Source: a virus | IMG/VR virus record: IMGVR_UViG_3300028706_000021 | Coordinates: 1-36,329 of that record | Reading direction: 5' to 3' (one strand) | Length of the DNA stretch: 36,329 bases | Shown: positions 7,521 through 16,639 of the stretch, one piece after another | Layout: each line of letters begins with the position of its first letter | Numbering within the stretch: position 1 is the stretch's first letter | Position numbers and translations under genes: made by a program | Notes under the pieces: generated by a model | What the model saw: only the letters and a program-made list of their open reading frames with translations | What the model was told of the DNA's origin: nothing | The model's database searches: none

Positions 7521-10500
7521 TGCCTGTATTTAATAACATCCTTGCTGGCTCATCTGGTCAGTCTTCTGGCTATGACATAGATCAGTCGTTGCGGTTTGAT
7601 GATGGTGATTCTGCTTATTTGAGTAGGACTCCCGGTAGCGCAAGTAATCAAAAGACTTGGACTTGGAGTTCTTGGGTAAAGCGGTCAAATCTAAGTGCTT
7701 ATCAAAACTTTTTCGATGCTCATACAGACAATAACAATAGATTGTATCTTGCGTTTAACGCTTCAGATAAGTTAGAGATTTATGGCACAAATAGCGCTTC
7801 TAACATATTGGTGTTATCAACCACCGCTGTTTATCGGGATGTTGGCGCTTGGTATCATATTGTTTTTCAACTTGACACAACTCAAGCAGTCGCCGCAAAT
7901 AGAGCAAGGCTGTATGTCAATGGAGAGCAAGTAACAGTTTTTGATACGGCCACATATCCCGCTCAAGATACAGACCTTCATGTTAATTCTACTGTTCCTC
8001 ATCGCATCAGTAGTTATGCTGGAGGGTCAAATTATTATGATGGCTACCTAGCAGAAGTCTACTTCATAGACGGCACAGCCCTAGACGCATCATCCTTTGG
8101 TGAAACAGATGCCGCTACTAACCAATGGAAACCCATAGAGGCAACAGGACTTACATACGGAACTAACGGGTTCTACCAGAAATACTCATCCACGGAACTA
8201 GCGAATAGTTTTACGGATAGTAGTTCTTCCGCTCACACCATAACCAATAACGGTAGTGTATCCAACACTGTAGCAAAAAAGAAGGTTGGACGCAGTTCTA
8301 TTAGTTTTAGCGGCTCAAATAGATTAACAATTACTGACTCTGATGGTATTTCAGGAAATGATAATTATACATTAGAGGCTTGGGTATATGTTTCAGACAC
8401 GGTTAATTCAGGTGGTGAGGTATTCATAAGCGTTGGGGATACTAGATCCACTAAATCAATCGTAGGTCTTGGTTTTTTAAATGGTGGCGCTTTTAGAGTC
8501 TGGCATTTCGCTGATGATTGGGCGCCGGGAACAAGTATTACTGCCGGGCAGTGGAACCACATTGCCTTAACTTACGATGGGACAACAGAAACTCTCTGGG
8601 TGAATGGTTCTGATGCTGGAAATAGATCGGCGGGTACTTTTTCTTTAGATGGATTGCCTGTAGTTATTGGCGCTCAAGATTGGGATGGTGCTGGCAGTTA
8701 TCCATTAACCGGATGGATGGACGAAATCCGTATCTCCGACTCAGCGCGGTACACCACAACATTCACTCCATCTACCACAGCATTCACCGCAGACGCAAAC
8801 ACTAAACTCCTTATCCACTCAGACTTTGATGGTGGACTAGGCGCAGATAGTTCTGGGAATAAAAACGATTTCACTCCTACCAATCTGGTTGCTACAGATG
8901 TTGTAATTGACACTCCCACGAATAACTTTGCTACTTTGAATCCTTTGCTTAAGTGGTATGGCTCACAGACATACTCTGAAGGCAATCTAAAAATCAACAA
9001 CACAAGTGGTTACAACGCTAATGTTTCTACGATTGGAGCATCTTCTGGAAAATGGTACTTTGAGTTCAGAGTCGGTGCGTCATCACAGTCGATTGGTGTT
9101 ATTGGTAATAAAACAGTGGGCTGGTGGGATGGTAGTGCTATATACCCACAAGATGCATCCGGTGTGTTCGTCTACTATGGCAACGGTAGAGTAAATATTG
9201 ATGGCACATACGCCAATACCTTAACCTCTTTTACTGATGATGACATTATTGGTACTGCGTTAAATCTTGATGATTCCGAAATCACCTTCTATAAAAACGG
9301 AGTAGTACAAAATAGTGGAGTAGCGATTGCCCTTTCTGGGGATATAACTAATTCTTCAGTTTTTAACTTTGGGATGGTAACGTATGTTGCGACCGCAGCA
9401 AAGAGCGGATGGGCCAATTTCGGACAAGATTCCTCATTCGCCGGAACCGAAACAGCACAAGGAAATGGCGGTACTGGCGAGGACTTCTATTACACCCCAC
9501 CTACAGGATACAAAGCGTTAAACACGGACAATATGTCCAACCCTGCTATCGCTGATCCTACTAAGCATTTTAATACTGTTCTTTACGATGGAGGAGATGT
9601 AACAGGAAGTGTAGCGGTTACTGGCGCTGGTTTTCAACCCGATCTTGTCTGGCTTAAAACTAGAGTTGATGCTTATTCCAATCAACTACATGATTCGGTC
9701 AGAGGTGCTGCAAGTGGCCCGGTATATTCAGATTTAACTAATGCAGAAGATGCTTCTTATCCAATAGCAAGTTTCGATAGCGATGGATTTAGCACCGGTA
9801 CTCAATCAAGCAATACAGGCCAAAATGCAGATAGTATGGTCGCATGGAACTGGAAAGCAGGAGGCACTGCTGTATCCAATACTGATGGAACTATAACGTC
9901 ATCAGTTAGTGCGAATCCTACGGCGGGTTTTTCTGCGGGAACCTACATTGGAAACGGAACAGCAGGAGCAACTGTAGGTCATGGCCTTTCGGTAACACCC
10001 GAAATGATAATTATTAAAAACCTTGATGACCCAGTGGCACACAATTGGGCCGTCTACCATGAATCTGTTGGCGCAACAGCGGCACTGGCACTTAATGAAT
10101 CTGGAGCGATAACAACATCAATTTTGTTTTTTAACAATACAGCACCAACATCATCTGTATTTTCAATTGGAGTAGGAGGAACAAACACCAATACCTACAG
10201 TCGTGTGTTTTACGCCTTCAATTCAATAGAAGGCTACAGCAAGGTAGGATCGTCGTACACGGGTAATGGTAGTGCAGACGGAACTTTTATCTACACGGGC
10301 TTCAAACCAGCCTACGCAATATTTAAGCGTACAGGTTTTAGCGCTGATTGGGTAGTATTTGACGACAAACGAAACCCGTATAACGCTGTAGATACAAGGC
10401 TATATCCTAATACTAGTGCTATAGAAAGTACCGCTGGGGCTGGATATGCAGATATGGATTTTGTTTCTAACGGTATAAAAATTAGAGGCGATAGCGCTAT

Positions 10501-10576
10501 GTATAACAATTCTAGTGGGCCATATATATTTTATGCTGTAGCCGAATCACCATTCAAATATTCTAACGCGAGGTAA
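7520..10576 (+). CDS. Large tail fibre/spike with two LamG domains and a SPRY-like domain
   Basis: A 1018-residue protein and likely the main receptor- or glycan-binding part of the virion. By eye the order is: a short N-terminus; a first LamG/concanavalin-type domain (about 20-200: WTWSSWVKRS, then RLYVNGEQV, then GYLAEVYFIDG); a second LamG (about 255-420: YTLEAWVYVS, then ITAGQWNHIALTYDG, LWVNGS, MDEIRISDSARY); a SPRY-like domain (about 500-620: SSGKWYFEFRVG, ITFYKNGVVQ); and a C-terminal beta region (about 660-1018) with GFQPDLVWLKTR and WNWKAGG, of a type common in marine phage spikes. Such domains usually bind carbohydrate. It starts with a TAATG overlap. Confidence 0.78.
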   Translation: MPVFNNILAGSSGQSSGYDIDQSLRFDDGDSAYLSRTPGSASNQKTWTWSSWVKRSNLSAYQNFFDAHTDNNNRLYLAFNASDKLEIYGTNSASNILVLSTTAVYRDVGAWYHIVFQLDTTQAVAANRARLYVNGEQVTVFDTATYPAQDTDLHVNSTVPHRISSYAGGSNYYDGYLAEVYFIDGTALDASSFGETDAATNQWKPIEATGLTYGTNGFYQKYSSTELANSFTDSSSSAHTITNNGSVSNTVAKKKVGRSSISFSGSNRLTITDSDGISGNDNYTLEAWVYVSDTVNSGGEVFISVGDTRSTKSIVGLGFLNGGAFRVWHFADDWAPGTSITAGQWNHIALTYDGTTETLWVNGSDAGNRSAGTFSLDGLPVVIGAQDWDGAGSYPLTGWMDEIRISDSARYTTTFTPSTTAFTADANTKLLIHSDFDGGLGADSSGNKNDFTPTNLVATDVVIDTPTNNFATLNPLLKWYGSQTYSEGNLKINNTSGYNANVSTIGASSGKWYFEFRVGASSQSIGVIGNKTVGWWDGSAIYPQDASGVFVYYGNGRVNIDGTYANTLTSFTDDDIIGTALNLDDSEITFYKNGVVQNSGVAIALSGDITNSSVFNFGMVTYVATAAKSGWANFGQDSSFAGTETAQGNGGTGEDFYYTPPTGYKALNTDNMSNPAIADPTKHFNTVLYDGGDVTGSVAVTGAGFQPDLVWLKTRVDAYSNQLHDSVRGAASGPVYSDLTNAEDASYPIASFDSDGFSTGTQSSNTGQNADSMVAWNWKAGGTAVSNTDGTITSSVSANPTAGFSAGTYIGNGTAGATVGHGLSVTPEMIIIKNLDDPVAHNWAVYHESVGATAALALNESGAITTSILFFNNTAPTSSVFSIGVGGTNTNTYSRVFYAFNSIEGYSKVGSSYTGNGSADGTFIYTGFKPAYAIFKRTGFSADWVVFDDKRNPYNAVDTRLYPNTSAIESTAGAGYADMDFVSNGIKIRGDSAMYNNSSGPYIFYAVAESPFKYSNAR

Positions 10577-10579
10577 CCC

Positions 10580-11197
10580 ATGTGGTACTCAACTCAATTC
10601 GGAACAATTAAAACGCCTCGTGCGTTAACAATCAATAGCATCCAACACCCTGCAAACATATTCAGGGCATGGACTAAGGCAGAACTACTAGACGTAGGCA
10701 TCGCTCCTGCTCGTGTAGACGCTCCTGACAGCCGCTACTGGAACACTGGGCAAGAGTCCTACACCTTTACTGATGGCGAGTGGGTGATCTCCTACGCCAG
10801 CACAGAGAAGGATGTAGAGCAACTCAAAACTAACGTCATCTCCAAGATAAACGCACACGTTGGCTCACTCCTGTCCTCGTCTGACTGGCGAGTAATCAGA
10901 GAGGCTGACGGTGGTACTGCTATGTCTGATGAATGGCGTACATACCGTAACGAGGTTCGCGCTCACGGCAACTCTCTTGAGTCTGGTGTAGAGGCGTTCG
11001 CATCAGTGGATGCAGTGCGGAACTTCCAGAATCATCCAATACAGGAAGAGAGGAAGGTATCCACCTACGATGATGAAGGTGTGGAAACCATTGGCCCTGA
11101 AACTGAAACGTATGATAGGACTGTGGATAAAACTATTTGGGGATGGCCTGACGCTCCTGACGAAAAGGTTGATCCTTACCATGTGAGATACATATAA
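10580..11197 (+). CDS. Tail fibre-associated/assembly chaperone-like protein
   Basis: A 205-residue protein right after the large fibre. It contains a LLSSSDWRVIREADGGT segment followed by SDEWRTYRNEVRAHG, which resembles the core 'DW..R...W..YR..LR' motif of phage tail assembly chaperone families. The shorter protein at 11799 carries the same core. The N-terminus (MWYSTQFGTIKTPRAL) is a second conserved part. The acidic C-terminus ends WGWPDAPDEKVDPYHV. In related loci such proteins help fibres fold or attach and may remain in the virion. Function is inferred from motif and position. Confidence 0.58.
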   Translation: MWYSTQFGTIKTPRALTINSIQHPANIFRAWTKAELLDVGIAPARVDAPDSRYWNTGQESYTFTDGEWVISYASTEKDVEQLKTNVISKINAHVGSLLSSSDWRVIREADGGTAMSDEWRTYRNEVRAHGNSLESGVEAFASVDAVRNFQNHPIQEERKVSTYDDEGVETIGPETETYDRTVDKTIWGWPDAPDEKVDPYHVRYI

Positions 11198-11802
11198 TGG
11201 CATTAGAAAGCGCAACATACATTAGTGGATTAGTTACTACAAATCCCACAGGTTCTGACTCTATAAGTCAGGGTGATGATCATATCCGTTTAATTAAAAC
11301 GGTTCTGAAAAACTCACTGCCAAATGTAACCACTGCTACAACTCCGCTTGTTAGCGTAACCCATGCTATTCAATCTAGTACATCTACCTTTAGGTCAGAT
11401 ACTTATATAGATACAGGGTGGAGCATTACACATAATAAAATATCCACAACATCTACATTATACGTTCATGTAGACGGGATGAATGATGTTTTTTCCGCAT
11501 GGGATGGTGGCAGTGATCACCAATATACTGATATAAGGTTGTCAAATACATCTGGCACTTTGATAGTGGGGACTACTGACAATATTAGAGTTGGGGACAT
11601 TAAGGATTTAGTTCCTAGTGGGTTATCCTCTTGCGAGTATGGTTTTGGAATGTCACATACTTGGAAAGTGATTGCCGCTAATTGCCCAGACGGAACTTCT
11701 GGAAACAATACTTTTGATATATGGTCTAAACAACCAACCGCTTCTGGGGGAGGAACTACTTTTGTAAGTGGTACTATGGTTGTTTGGGAGATAGAAGAAT
11801 GA
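11197..11802 (+). CDS. Tail fibre-like protein, GDDHIRLIK N-module (copy 2)
   Basis: A 201-residue protein whose first 50 residues (ATYISGLVTTNPTGSD, then QGDDHIRLIKTVLKNSLPN) match the N-terminus of the protein at 6972. The rest differs: it is a beta-rich globular domain with TSTLYVHVDGMNDVFSAWDG and CEYGFGMSHTWKV, a composition seen in phage receptor-binding heads. The shared N-module suggests that both attach to the same tail site while the C-terminal domains recognise different ligands. It overlaps the previous stop and the next start (ATGA). Confidence 0.62.
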   Translation: MALESATYISGLVTTNPTGSDSISQGDDHIRLIKTVLKNSLPNVTTATTPLVSVTHAIQSSTSTFRSDTYIDTGWSITHNKISTTSTLYVHVDGMNDVFSAWDGGSDHQYTDIRLSNTSGTLIVGTTDNIRVGDIKDLVPSGLSSCEYGFGMSHTWKVIAANCPDGTSGNNTFDIWSKQPTASGGGTTFVSGTMVVWEIEE

Positions 11803-12149
11803 ATAATGTAACATTGAGTAATATCCTTTGGGCTGCCGTTCCGGGCGAGGGTTTTGGTATCTATGGTTCTGTATCTAATGAATCAGATTATAACGCAAAG
11901 GTCGTATACAACAACCCCCCACAAAAACCAGCATGGTCTGTAGTTCAGTCAGGAGAAAATCCAGAACAATGGAATGTTATCAGGGCCGAAAGAGATGGTA
12001 AATTATCTTCGTGCGACTGGACGGTACTACCTGATGTTCCTCTTGATCCATCTGTTCTGGCAGAGTGGGAAACATATCGTCAGGATTTGAGAGATGTCAC
12101 AGATCAGAGCGATCCATTTAATATTGTCTGGCCTACTCCCCCAGCGTAA
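11799..12149 (+). CDS. Phage tail assembly chaperone-like protein
   Basis: A 116-residue protein with the hallmark core of the phage tail assembly chaperone family that I know as Pfam Phage_tail_APC: WNVIRAERDGKLSSCDWTVL, then LAEWETYRQDLRDV, then D-P-F-N-I-V-W-P-T-P near the end. I use the ATG at 11799 (ATGA overlap) rather than an upstream in-frame start that would run into the previous gene. It is probably dedicated to the fibre-like protein encoded just before it. Confidence 0.7.
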   Translation: MNNVTLSNILWAAVPGEGFGIYGSVSNESDYNAKVVYNNPPQKPAWSVVQSGENPEQWNVIRAERDGKLSSCDWTVLPDVPLDPSVLAEWETYRQDLRDVTDQSDPFNIVWPTPPA

Positions 12150-14044
12150 TGCCGCTAGTACCTATCGACAATGTAGGACAGGTGGGCATCATACAAGATG
12201 TGCCACCCTACGAGTTGCCGCCTAACGCTTGGTCTGGTGGAAATAATATAAGAGTATTGGATAGTGGAATTAAAAAGATTCGTGGCTATACGGAAGCCTT
12301 AAAAACTATCACATTCCCACCATACTATTTAACTCCCTATGAAGATTCTGCGGGAACATACTACTGGCTGGCCTTTGGACAGAATAAGGTTGCTGTATGG
12401 GATGGCTCTACTTGGACAGATATAACTAGGCAAGCAACAAATACCCTTAATGGGGCTATAAACGCATCCGTCACCACTATCGCATTGACTGACGCGAGCG
12501 CGTTCCCTGTTAGTGGAACTATCGCTCTAGGAACGAAACAGGTAGCAGTAGGAGCAACCAACTATTATGAAGAAATAACATATACTGGTAAGTCAACTAA
12601 TGACCTGACAGGGTGTACTAGGGCTGCTGGTTCTGTTGCCCATGAAGATTTGTCTGTTGTTACCCCAGTTGGAACTACCGCAACAACTGATAATAATTAT
12701 GCAGCCACTGAGAATACTAGGCGTTGGACTACCACCAACCTTAATGGACTACTCATCGCAACTAATGGCTATGATGCTCCACAGATGTGGCCGCTTAATA
12801 GCAGCGGGATTCCATCTAAAATAGTACCCCTCAGAGAGTTGCAGAACTGGAGTGTTGGCACTACAAAAGAGGCTGGCAACTCGACAAACAAGAGTGAAGT
12901 TATACGCTCATTCAGAACCTTTCTTGTTGGCCTTAATTGGACTAACGTGGTTGATAGGGGTAATGTAGAACCAAGAATAGTTAAGTGGTCTACAGAGGCT
13001 TCATATTTTACTGCTCCCGTAACATGGGATTCTTCAGATGCAACTTTGGACGCTGGAGAGTATGAATTAGCAGACACTCCGGGGGCCATACTAGACGGTT
13101 TACCGCTGGGTGATTCCTTTATAATATATAAAAATGACAGTATCTACATAATGAACTATGTAGGTACACCCTACATCTTTTCATTCAAGTTACTAAGCCC
13201 AACTATAGGAGCGTTATGTAAGAACTCTGTGGTAGATTTTGAGAACGGCCATTTCTTTATGGGCAACTCAAACTTCTATCTTTGTAATGGGCAAACTGTA
13301 ACACCTCTTCTTACTGGCAAATTACGAAGGGCAGTATTTGATGAGATTGTTGCTGGTGATCTAAACGACCCTTCATGGGAAAAGAGTTTTGTTGTAGCCG
13401 ACCATGTTCATAAAGAAATTCTAGCCTGTTATCCCACAGAAAGTTCTACAGTAGTAAACAAGGCTGTTATATGGAACTGGGAAAAGAACACATTTACATT
13501 TAGAGATTTGCCAACTACCTCTCATATTTCAAATGGTATTTTAGCCGCCCACCCCGGCGGTAAAGTATGGGATACCTCAACTAACACATGGAATGAGGAT
13601 TCTGAAGCGTGGGGATCATCAGATTATGACACTCATCTAGAGAATCTTGTGTTTGCCGATGTAAGCAATACCAAATTCTACAGAGATAATTCCGGGAATA
13701 AGGAAGATACTTCCAACATGACAGCGTATATAGAGAGGTCTGGTTATGACCTTGGCGACCCTCAATCAGTAAAGTTTGTATCTGCTGTATACCCTCAGAT
13801 AGAGGTCAGCGGGGACAATACCGTAAATGTGTATATAGGCAGACAGATGAGTACAGAGGATGCAATCACATGGGAAGGGCCAGTAGCCTTTAACCCTAAC
13901 TCACAGTCTAAGGTTTCATGCAGGGTAAGCGGGAAATACTTTGGGGTTAAGGTAGAGTCTACTACCGATATAGATTGGAGGTTACATGGTCTAGCCTTTG
14001 AAGTACAGCAGAGCGGCACACGAGGAATAAGATCATATGCCTAG
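12149..14044 (+). CDS. Virion tail protein, probable nozzle/propeller-like component
   Basis: A 631-residue protein found widely in short-tailed phages. The N-terminal signature is VGIIQDVPPYELPPNAWSGG, followed by NNIRVLDSGIKKIRGY. The remaining sequence is beta-rich with repeated short strands, among them YYWLAFGQNKVAVWDG, GLLIATNGYDAPQMWP and DSIYIMNYVGTPYIFSF, which is what a multi-bladed or stacked beta structure would show. A tail-tube/nozzle role is my inference from length, fold type and position between fibre genes and internal virion proteins. No membrane segment is present. Its end overlaps the next gene by 8 bp. Confidence 0.62.
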   Translation: MPLVPIDNVGQVGIIQDVPPYELPPNAWSGGNNIRVLDSGIKKIRGYTEALKTITFPPYYLTPYEDSAGTYYWLAFGQNKVAVWDGSTWTDITRQATNTLNGAINASVTTIALTDASAFPVSGTIALGTKQVAVGATNYYEEITYTGKSTNDLTGCTRAAGSVAHEDLSVVTPVGTTATTDNNYAATENTRRWTTTNLNGLLIATNGYDAPQMWPLNSSGIPSKIVPLRELQNWSVGTTKEAGNSTNKSEVIRSFRTFLVGLNWTNVVDRGNVEPRIVKWSTEASYFTAPVTWDSSDATLDAGEYELADTPGAILDGLPLGDSFIIYKNDSIYIMNYVGTPYIFSFKLLSPTIGALCKNSVVDFENGHFFMGNSNFYLCNGQTVTPLLTGKLRRAVFDEIVAGDLNDPSWEKSFVVADHVHKEILACYPTESSTVVNKAVIWNWEKNTFTFRDLPTTSHISNGILAAHPGGKVWDTSTNTWNEDSEAWGSSDYDTHLENLVFADVSNTKFYRDNSGNKEDTSNMTAYIERSGYDLGDPQSVKFVSAVYPQIEVSGDNTVNVYIGRQMSTEDAITWEGPVAFNPNSQSKVSCRVSGKYFGVKVESTTDIDWRLHGLAFEVQQSGTRGIRSYA

Positions 14045-14333
14045 TGTCGCACCTAGTAAGGTTGTAAAATCTGTAAACAGATGGACTCCTAACCCAGCCC
14101 CGGTTGGTAATGAGAACCTTTCTGATTACCTCTTCCATGAGTTAAACAGACTATCCGATGTTCTGTTTAACTTGGATGTATTCAGACTGGAGCCTACTTT
14201 TAAAGCCCCTCTAAAAAGCAGGGAAGGAGATATGAGATATGCGGCAGGGTATGGGACAACAGGCGCTTGGGGTAATACGTTGGGCGCTGATGGTATCTAT
14301 TGGTATAACGGCACTGCTTGGACAGCCCTCTAA
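14037..14333 (+). CDS. Small virion-associated protein
   Basis: A 98-residue protein with a helical N-terminal half (LSDYLFHELNRLSDVLFNLD) and a C-terminal part reading REGDMRYAAGYGTTGAWG and ending in GIYWYNGTAWTAL. That C-terminal pattern (reading frame of a small beta hairpin with W and Y) is common in short proteins after the nozzle-type gene in podovirus-like genomes. Function is unknown, perhaps a tail or fibre-linking adaptor. It overlaps the gene before it by 8 bp. Confidence 0.6.
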   Translation: MPSVAPSKVVKSVNRWTPNPAPVGNENLSDYLFHELNRLSDVLFNLDVFRLEPTFKAPLKSREGDMRYAAGYGTTGAWGNTLGADGIYWYNGTAWTAL

Positions 14334-14361
14334 CGCAGACGGGAGTAGGGCCAGTTTCCTA

Positions 14362-15294
14362 ATGGTGGATGATGGGTGGATGACACTTAACTACCTACAT
14401 CCCAACGCAGAAAAACTTAGAATGAGAGCGGCAGCACTAGCAAACGGTGATACTCACATCTATATATACAGTCGTAATGCTGGAGATAATTTCGGTAGTT
14501 CTTTTAAGAACGTAAGCGCCATAAGTCCTAAGCCAGATTGGGAGTCGCAACTGGACGCCTTGAATGACATAGGGTTAAGTCCAATCATGTGGCTTACACC
14601 TGACGATAGCCCAAGCATTACCTCTCAATCACTGGACGCTCAGAAGGCTCACTTCAGCGAGATCGTCCGTAGGTTTGATGACAAGGTTACAGGGTATGTC
14701 GCCTGCTTAGAATGTGATGAGTATTGGAGCGCCGCGAAAACTAATGCTCTGGTCGCTCATTTAAAATCAATCACTGACAAACCAGTTGGGGTTCATCTAA
14801 CCTCTGGTATTGGTGGACACAAGGGGAATAAGGAATACTATGCAAATGCTGATTATGTCTACCTTCAGACTGGTTGGGATAAGACCCCCGCAGAGATTAC
14901 TGCGATGGTTAAGCAAGCGATTGCTGTCACAGGCAAGCCGGTTGTTGCGTCAGAGTATGCGAAGGAGAGCCGATCAGCAGCGGCTAGGGCGTTAGGCGAT
15001 GCCGCTTGTTTAGCGGGAGCCGTAGGCACAGGAAACGGAAGATCAGTAGATTTCTGCGGTCAGAGAGAGCAGAAAGTGGAATGGTACAAGGAGTACGAAA
15101 CGGAGATGATCGTTGCTGGAGTCGTGATGGCAACCCTTTACGCCGTATCTCGATTCGACCTACCCCTCCAGTTGAGAGCAACGGAGGACGGTTATCAGAT
15201 CGGCGCGGTGAAGAAGATCACCCAGAACCAGTCGATAGGTTTGAACTATAGAGATGACGGGGCAGTAATGACCTACTACAGGATTGAATTTTGA
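14362..15294 (+). CDS. TIM-barrel glycosidase-like protein
   Basis: A 310-residue protein with the alternating strand-helix rhythm of a (beta/alpha)8 barrel: THIYIYSRNAG, LSPIMWLTPDD, VTGYVACLECDEYW, KPVGVHLTSG, ADYVYLQTGWD, KPVVASEY, then a helix and MATLYAVSRFDLP. Two acidic residues fall where clan-A glycosidases keep theirs: a Glu in LECDEY at the end of a middle strand and a Glu in VVASEY on a late strand. This suggests hydrolysis of a surface glycan or cell wall, but could also be a degenerate binding barrel. The frame is open upstream to 14239 or beyond; 14362 avoids a long overlap but lacks a strong binding site, so the start is uncertain. Confidence 0.6.
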   Translation: MVDDGWMTLNYLHPNAEKLRMRAAALANGDTHIYIYSRNAGDNFGSSFKNVSAISPKPDWESQLDALNDIGLSPIMWLTPDDSPSITSQSLDAQKAHFSEIVRRFDDKVTGYVACLECDEYWSAAKTNALVAHLKSITDKPVGVHLTSGIGGHKGNKEYYANADYVYLQTGWDKTPAEITAMVKQAIAVTGKPVVASEYAKESRSAAARALGDAACLAGAVGTGNGRSVDFCGQREQKVEWYKEYETEMIVAGVVMATLYAVSRFDLPLQLRATEDGYQIGAVKKITQNQSIGLNYRDDGAVMTYYRIEF

Positions 15295-15710
15295 AGGCGC
15301 ATCTTATTAAACCAGAAGATGTCGCTTACCTTTGGCAAGATGTTGCGCCAATGCTGGCTAGAGTTACAGAAAGAAGTGAAGGAGAGATGGAGCCTGACGA
15401 TTATCTAGAAACCCTAACACAGGGCGCTATGCAGTTATGGGTTGCCACGGAAGATAACAATATTATTATAGCGATGGTTACTCAAATCATAGCATACCCA
15501 CAAAAGAAAGTTCTCAGAGTTATTGCAATAGCAGGTGAGAAATTTATAGAAGCGCACAATCAGTTCAATGCCGTGATAGAGGCTTTTGCTATCAGGGTTG
15601 GATGTTCCTCTATGGAATTGTGGGGCAGAAAAGGATGGAAGAAAATGTTACCAGAATGGAAAGATTCATACATAGTCTTTACTAAAGACTTACAAGGGAG
15701 GATGCACTAA
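15291..15710 (+). CDS. GNAT-fold (acyltransferase-like) virion-region protein
   Basis: A 139-residue protein starting with TTG inside the preceding stop (TTGA). It follows the layout of a small family of phage proteins with an N-acetyltransferase fold: an N-terminal helix (EDVAYLWQDVAPML), a strand with LWVATEDNNIIIAMVTQII, a second with KVLRVIAIAG, then the helix FNAVIEAFAIRVGCSSMEL and W-G-R-K-G-W-K-K near the end. The usual acetyl-CoA pyrophosphate loop (Q/R-x-x-G-x-G/A) is not obvious, so it may be structural rather than enzymatic. Such genes commonly sit in virion operons. Confidence 0.58.
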   Translation: MKAHLIKPEDVAYLWQDVAPMLARVTERSEGEMEPDDYLETLTQGAMQLWVATEDNNIIIAMVTQIIAYPQKKVLRVIAIAGEKFIEAHNQFNAVIEAFAIRVGCSSMELWGRKGWKKMLPEWKDSYIVFTKDLQGRMH

Positions 15711-16639
15711 TGTCAGGTGGAGGAAATTTTCAAGGAAATCAAGGAGCCGGGGGATGGCAACCACCTGCGGGAATGCCGGGTAGTTCTGACATGGGGTCTG
15801 GCTCTTGGGGTGGAAACTATGGTAATCAAACTGGGCAACGCCTACCCGGATTCGTATCGGGTGGCCCTGATGATCCCGCTAATGGTGGGTCTGGTTATAT
15901 GGGTGGTGGTGGCAACACTATACGGCCCGGTTGGGGTGGAAATGTACAGAACCCCGGTATGCCGGGTAATTATGGATGGTCGCCATCATACGGTTATCCT
16001 AATGGTGGATGGGGGTATAATAATTCTCCTCCTCAGTGGCAACCCCCAGTACAGAACCCCGGTATGCCGGGAATGGGGAAATATCCTAAAGAGGGGGTTG
16101 GGACAGGCGGCACTGGAGATGTGGCAGCACCTGATCCTTGGGCTGGCATTAGTCAAGGCCGCTTAGGACAGGCTAGGAGATTTGCTAACGCTGGTCAGTT
16201 TGGTAGAGCGAAACAGCAGATTGGCCTTGGTGGTGGAAACTGGGATGATGTTGGTGGTCTGCTAAGAACGGAAGCCGCTGCTGATGAAAACTACGGTGGT
16301 GATTGGAATTGGGGCGGGGCATCTGCCGATGATGTTGCTCAAGCACAACGCTTTGCTAATGCCGGTATGATGGGTAGAGCAAAAGGAGTTATGGGCGACA
16401 ACTGGAACAAGCAAATGAATACACAATTTCAAGCAGAAGGAAATGCTAATCCCTATGTTAAGGGGGAGTCTATGGGCTTTGATTGGGGCGCTACATCCGC
16501 CGGAAGGTTGGCAGAAGCCAAGAGGATGGCGGCTAGTGGTAAGATGGGAAGGGCTAAACAACAGTTTGAATTAGGTGGCGGAACATGGAGTCCCCAGATG
16601 AGCCATCAGATGAGAGCATGGCAAAAGGGTAACGCGTAA
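15710..16639 (+). CDS. Gly/Trp/Asn-rich virion protein with three A-R-F-A-N-A-G repeats
   Basis: A 309-residue, low-complexity protein. Residues 1-140 are Gly, Pro, Asn, Trp and Tyr rich and hold two copies of QNPGMPG (about 80-86 and 115-121). Residues about 144-293 hold three imperfect 35-residue repeats, each built as a Trp/Gly start, A-x-R-x-A-x-x-G-x-x-G-R-A-K, and a Trp near the end (units near 144-178, 201-232 and 259-293). No membrane helix or known domain is seen. It opens a run of Gly/Gln-rich genes between tail and internal virion protein, so a structural or ejected role is plausible. Function is unknown. Confidence 0.6.
   Translation: MSGGGNFQGNQGAGGWQPPAGMPGSSDMGSGSWGGNYGNQTGQRLPGFVSGGPDDPANGGSGYMGGGGNTIRPGWGGNVQNPGMPGNYGWSPSYGYPNGGWGYNNSPPQWQPPVQNPGMPGMGKYPKEGVGTGGTGDVAAPDPWAGISQGRLGQARRFANAGQFGRAKQQIGLGGGNWDDVGGLLRTEAAADENYGGDWNWGGASADDVAQAQRFANAGMMGRAKGVMGDNWNKQMNTQFQAEGNANPYVKGESMGFDWGATSAGRLAEAKRMAASGKMGRAKQQFELGGGTWSPQMSHQMRAWQKGNA

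Noticed and set aside
14290-14361. Longer N-terminus for the TIM-barrel protein, or a programmed frameshift joining it to the small gene before it
   Set aside because: The extra residues are read inside the conserved end of the 14037 gene, and the sequence at its stop has no convincing slippery site. Two separate genes are simpler.
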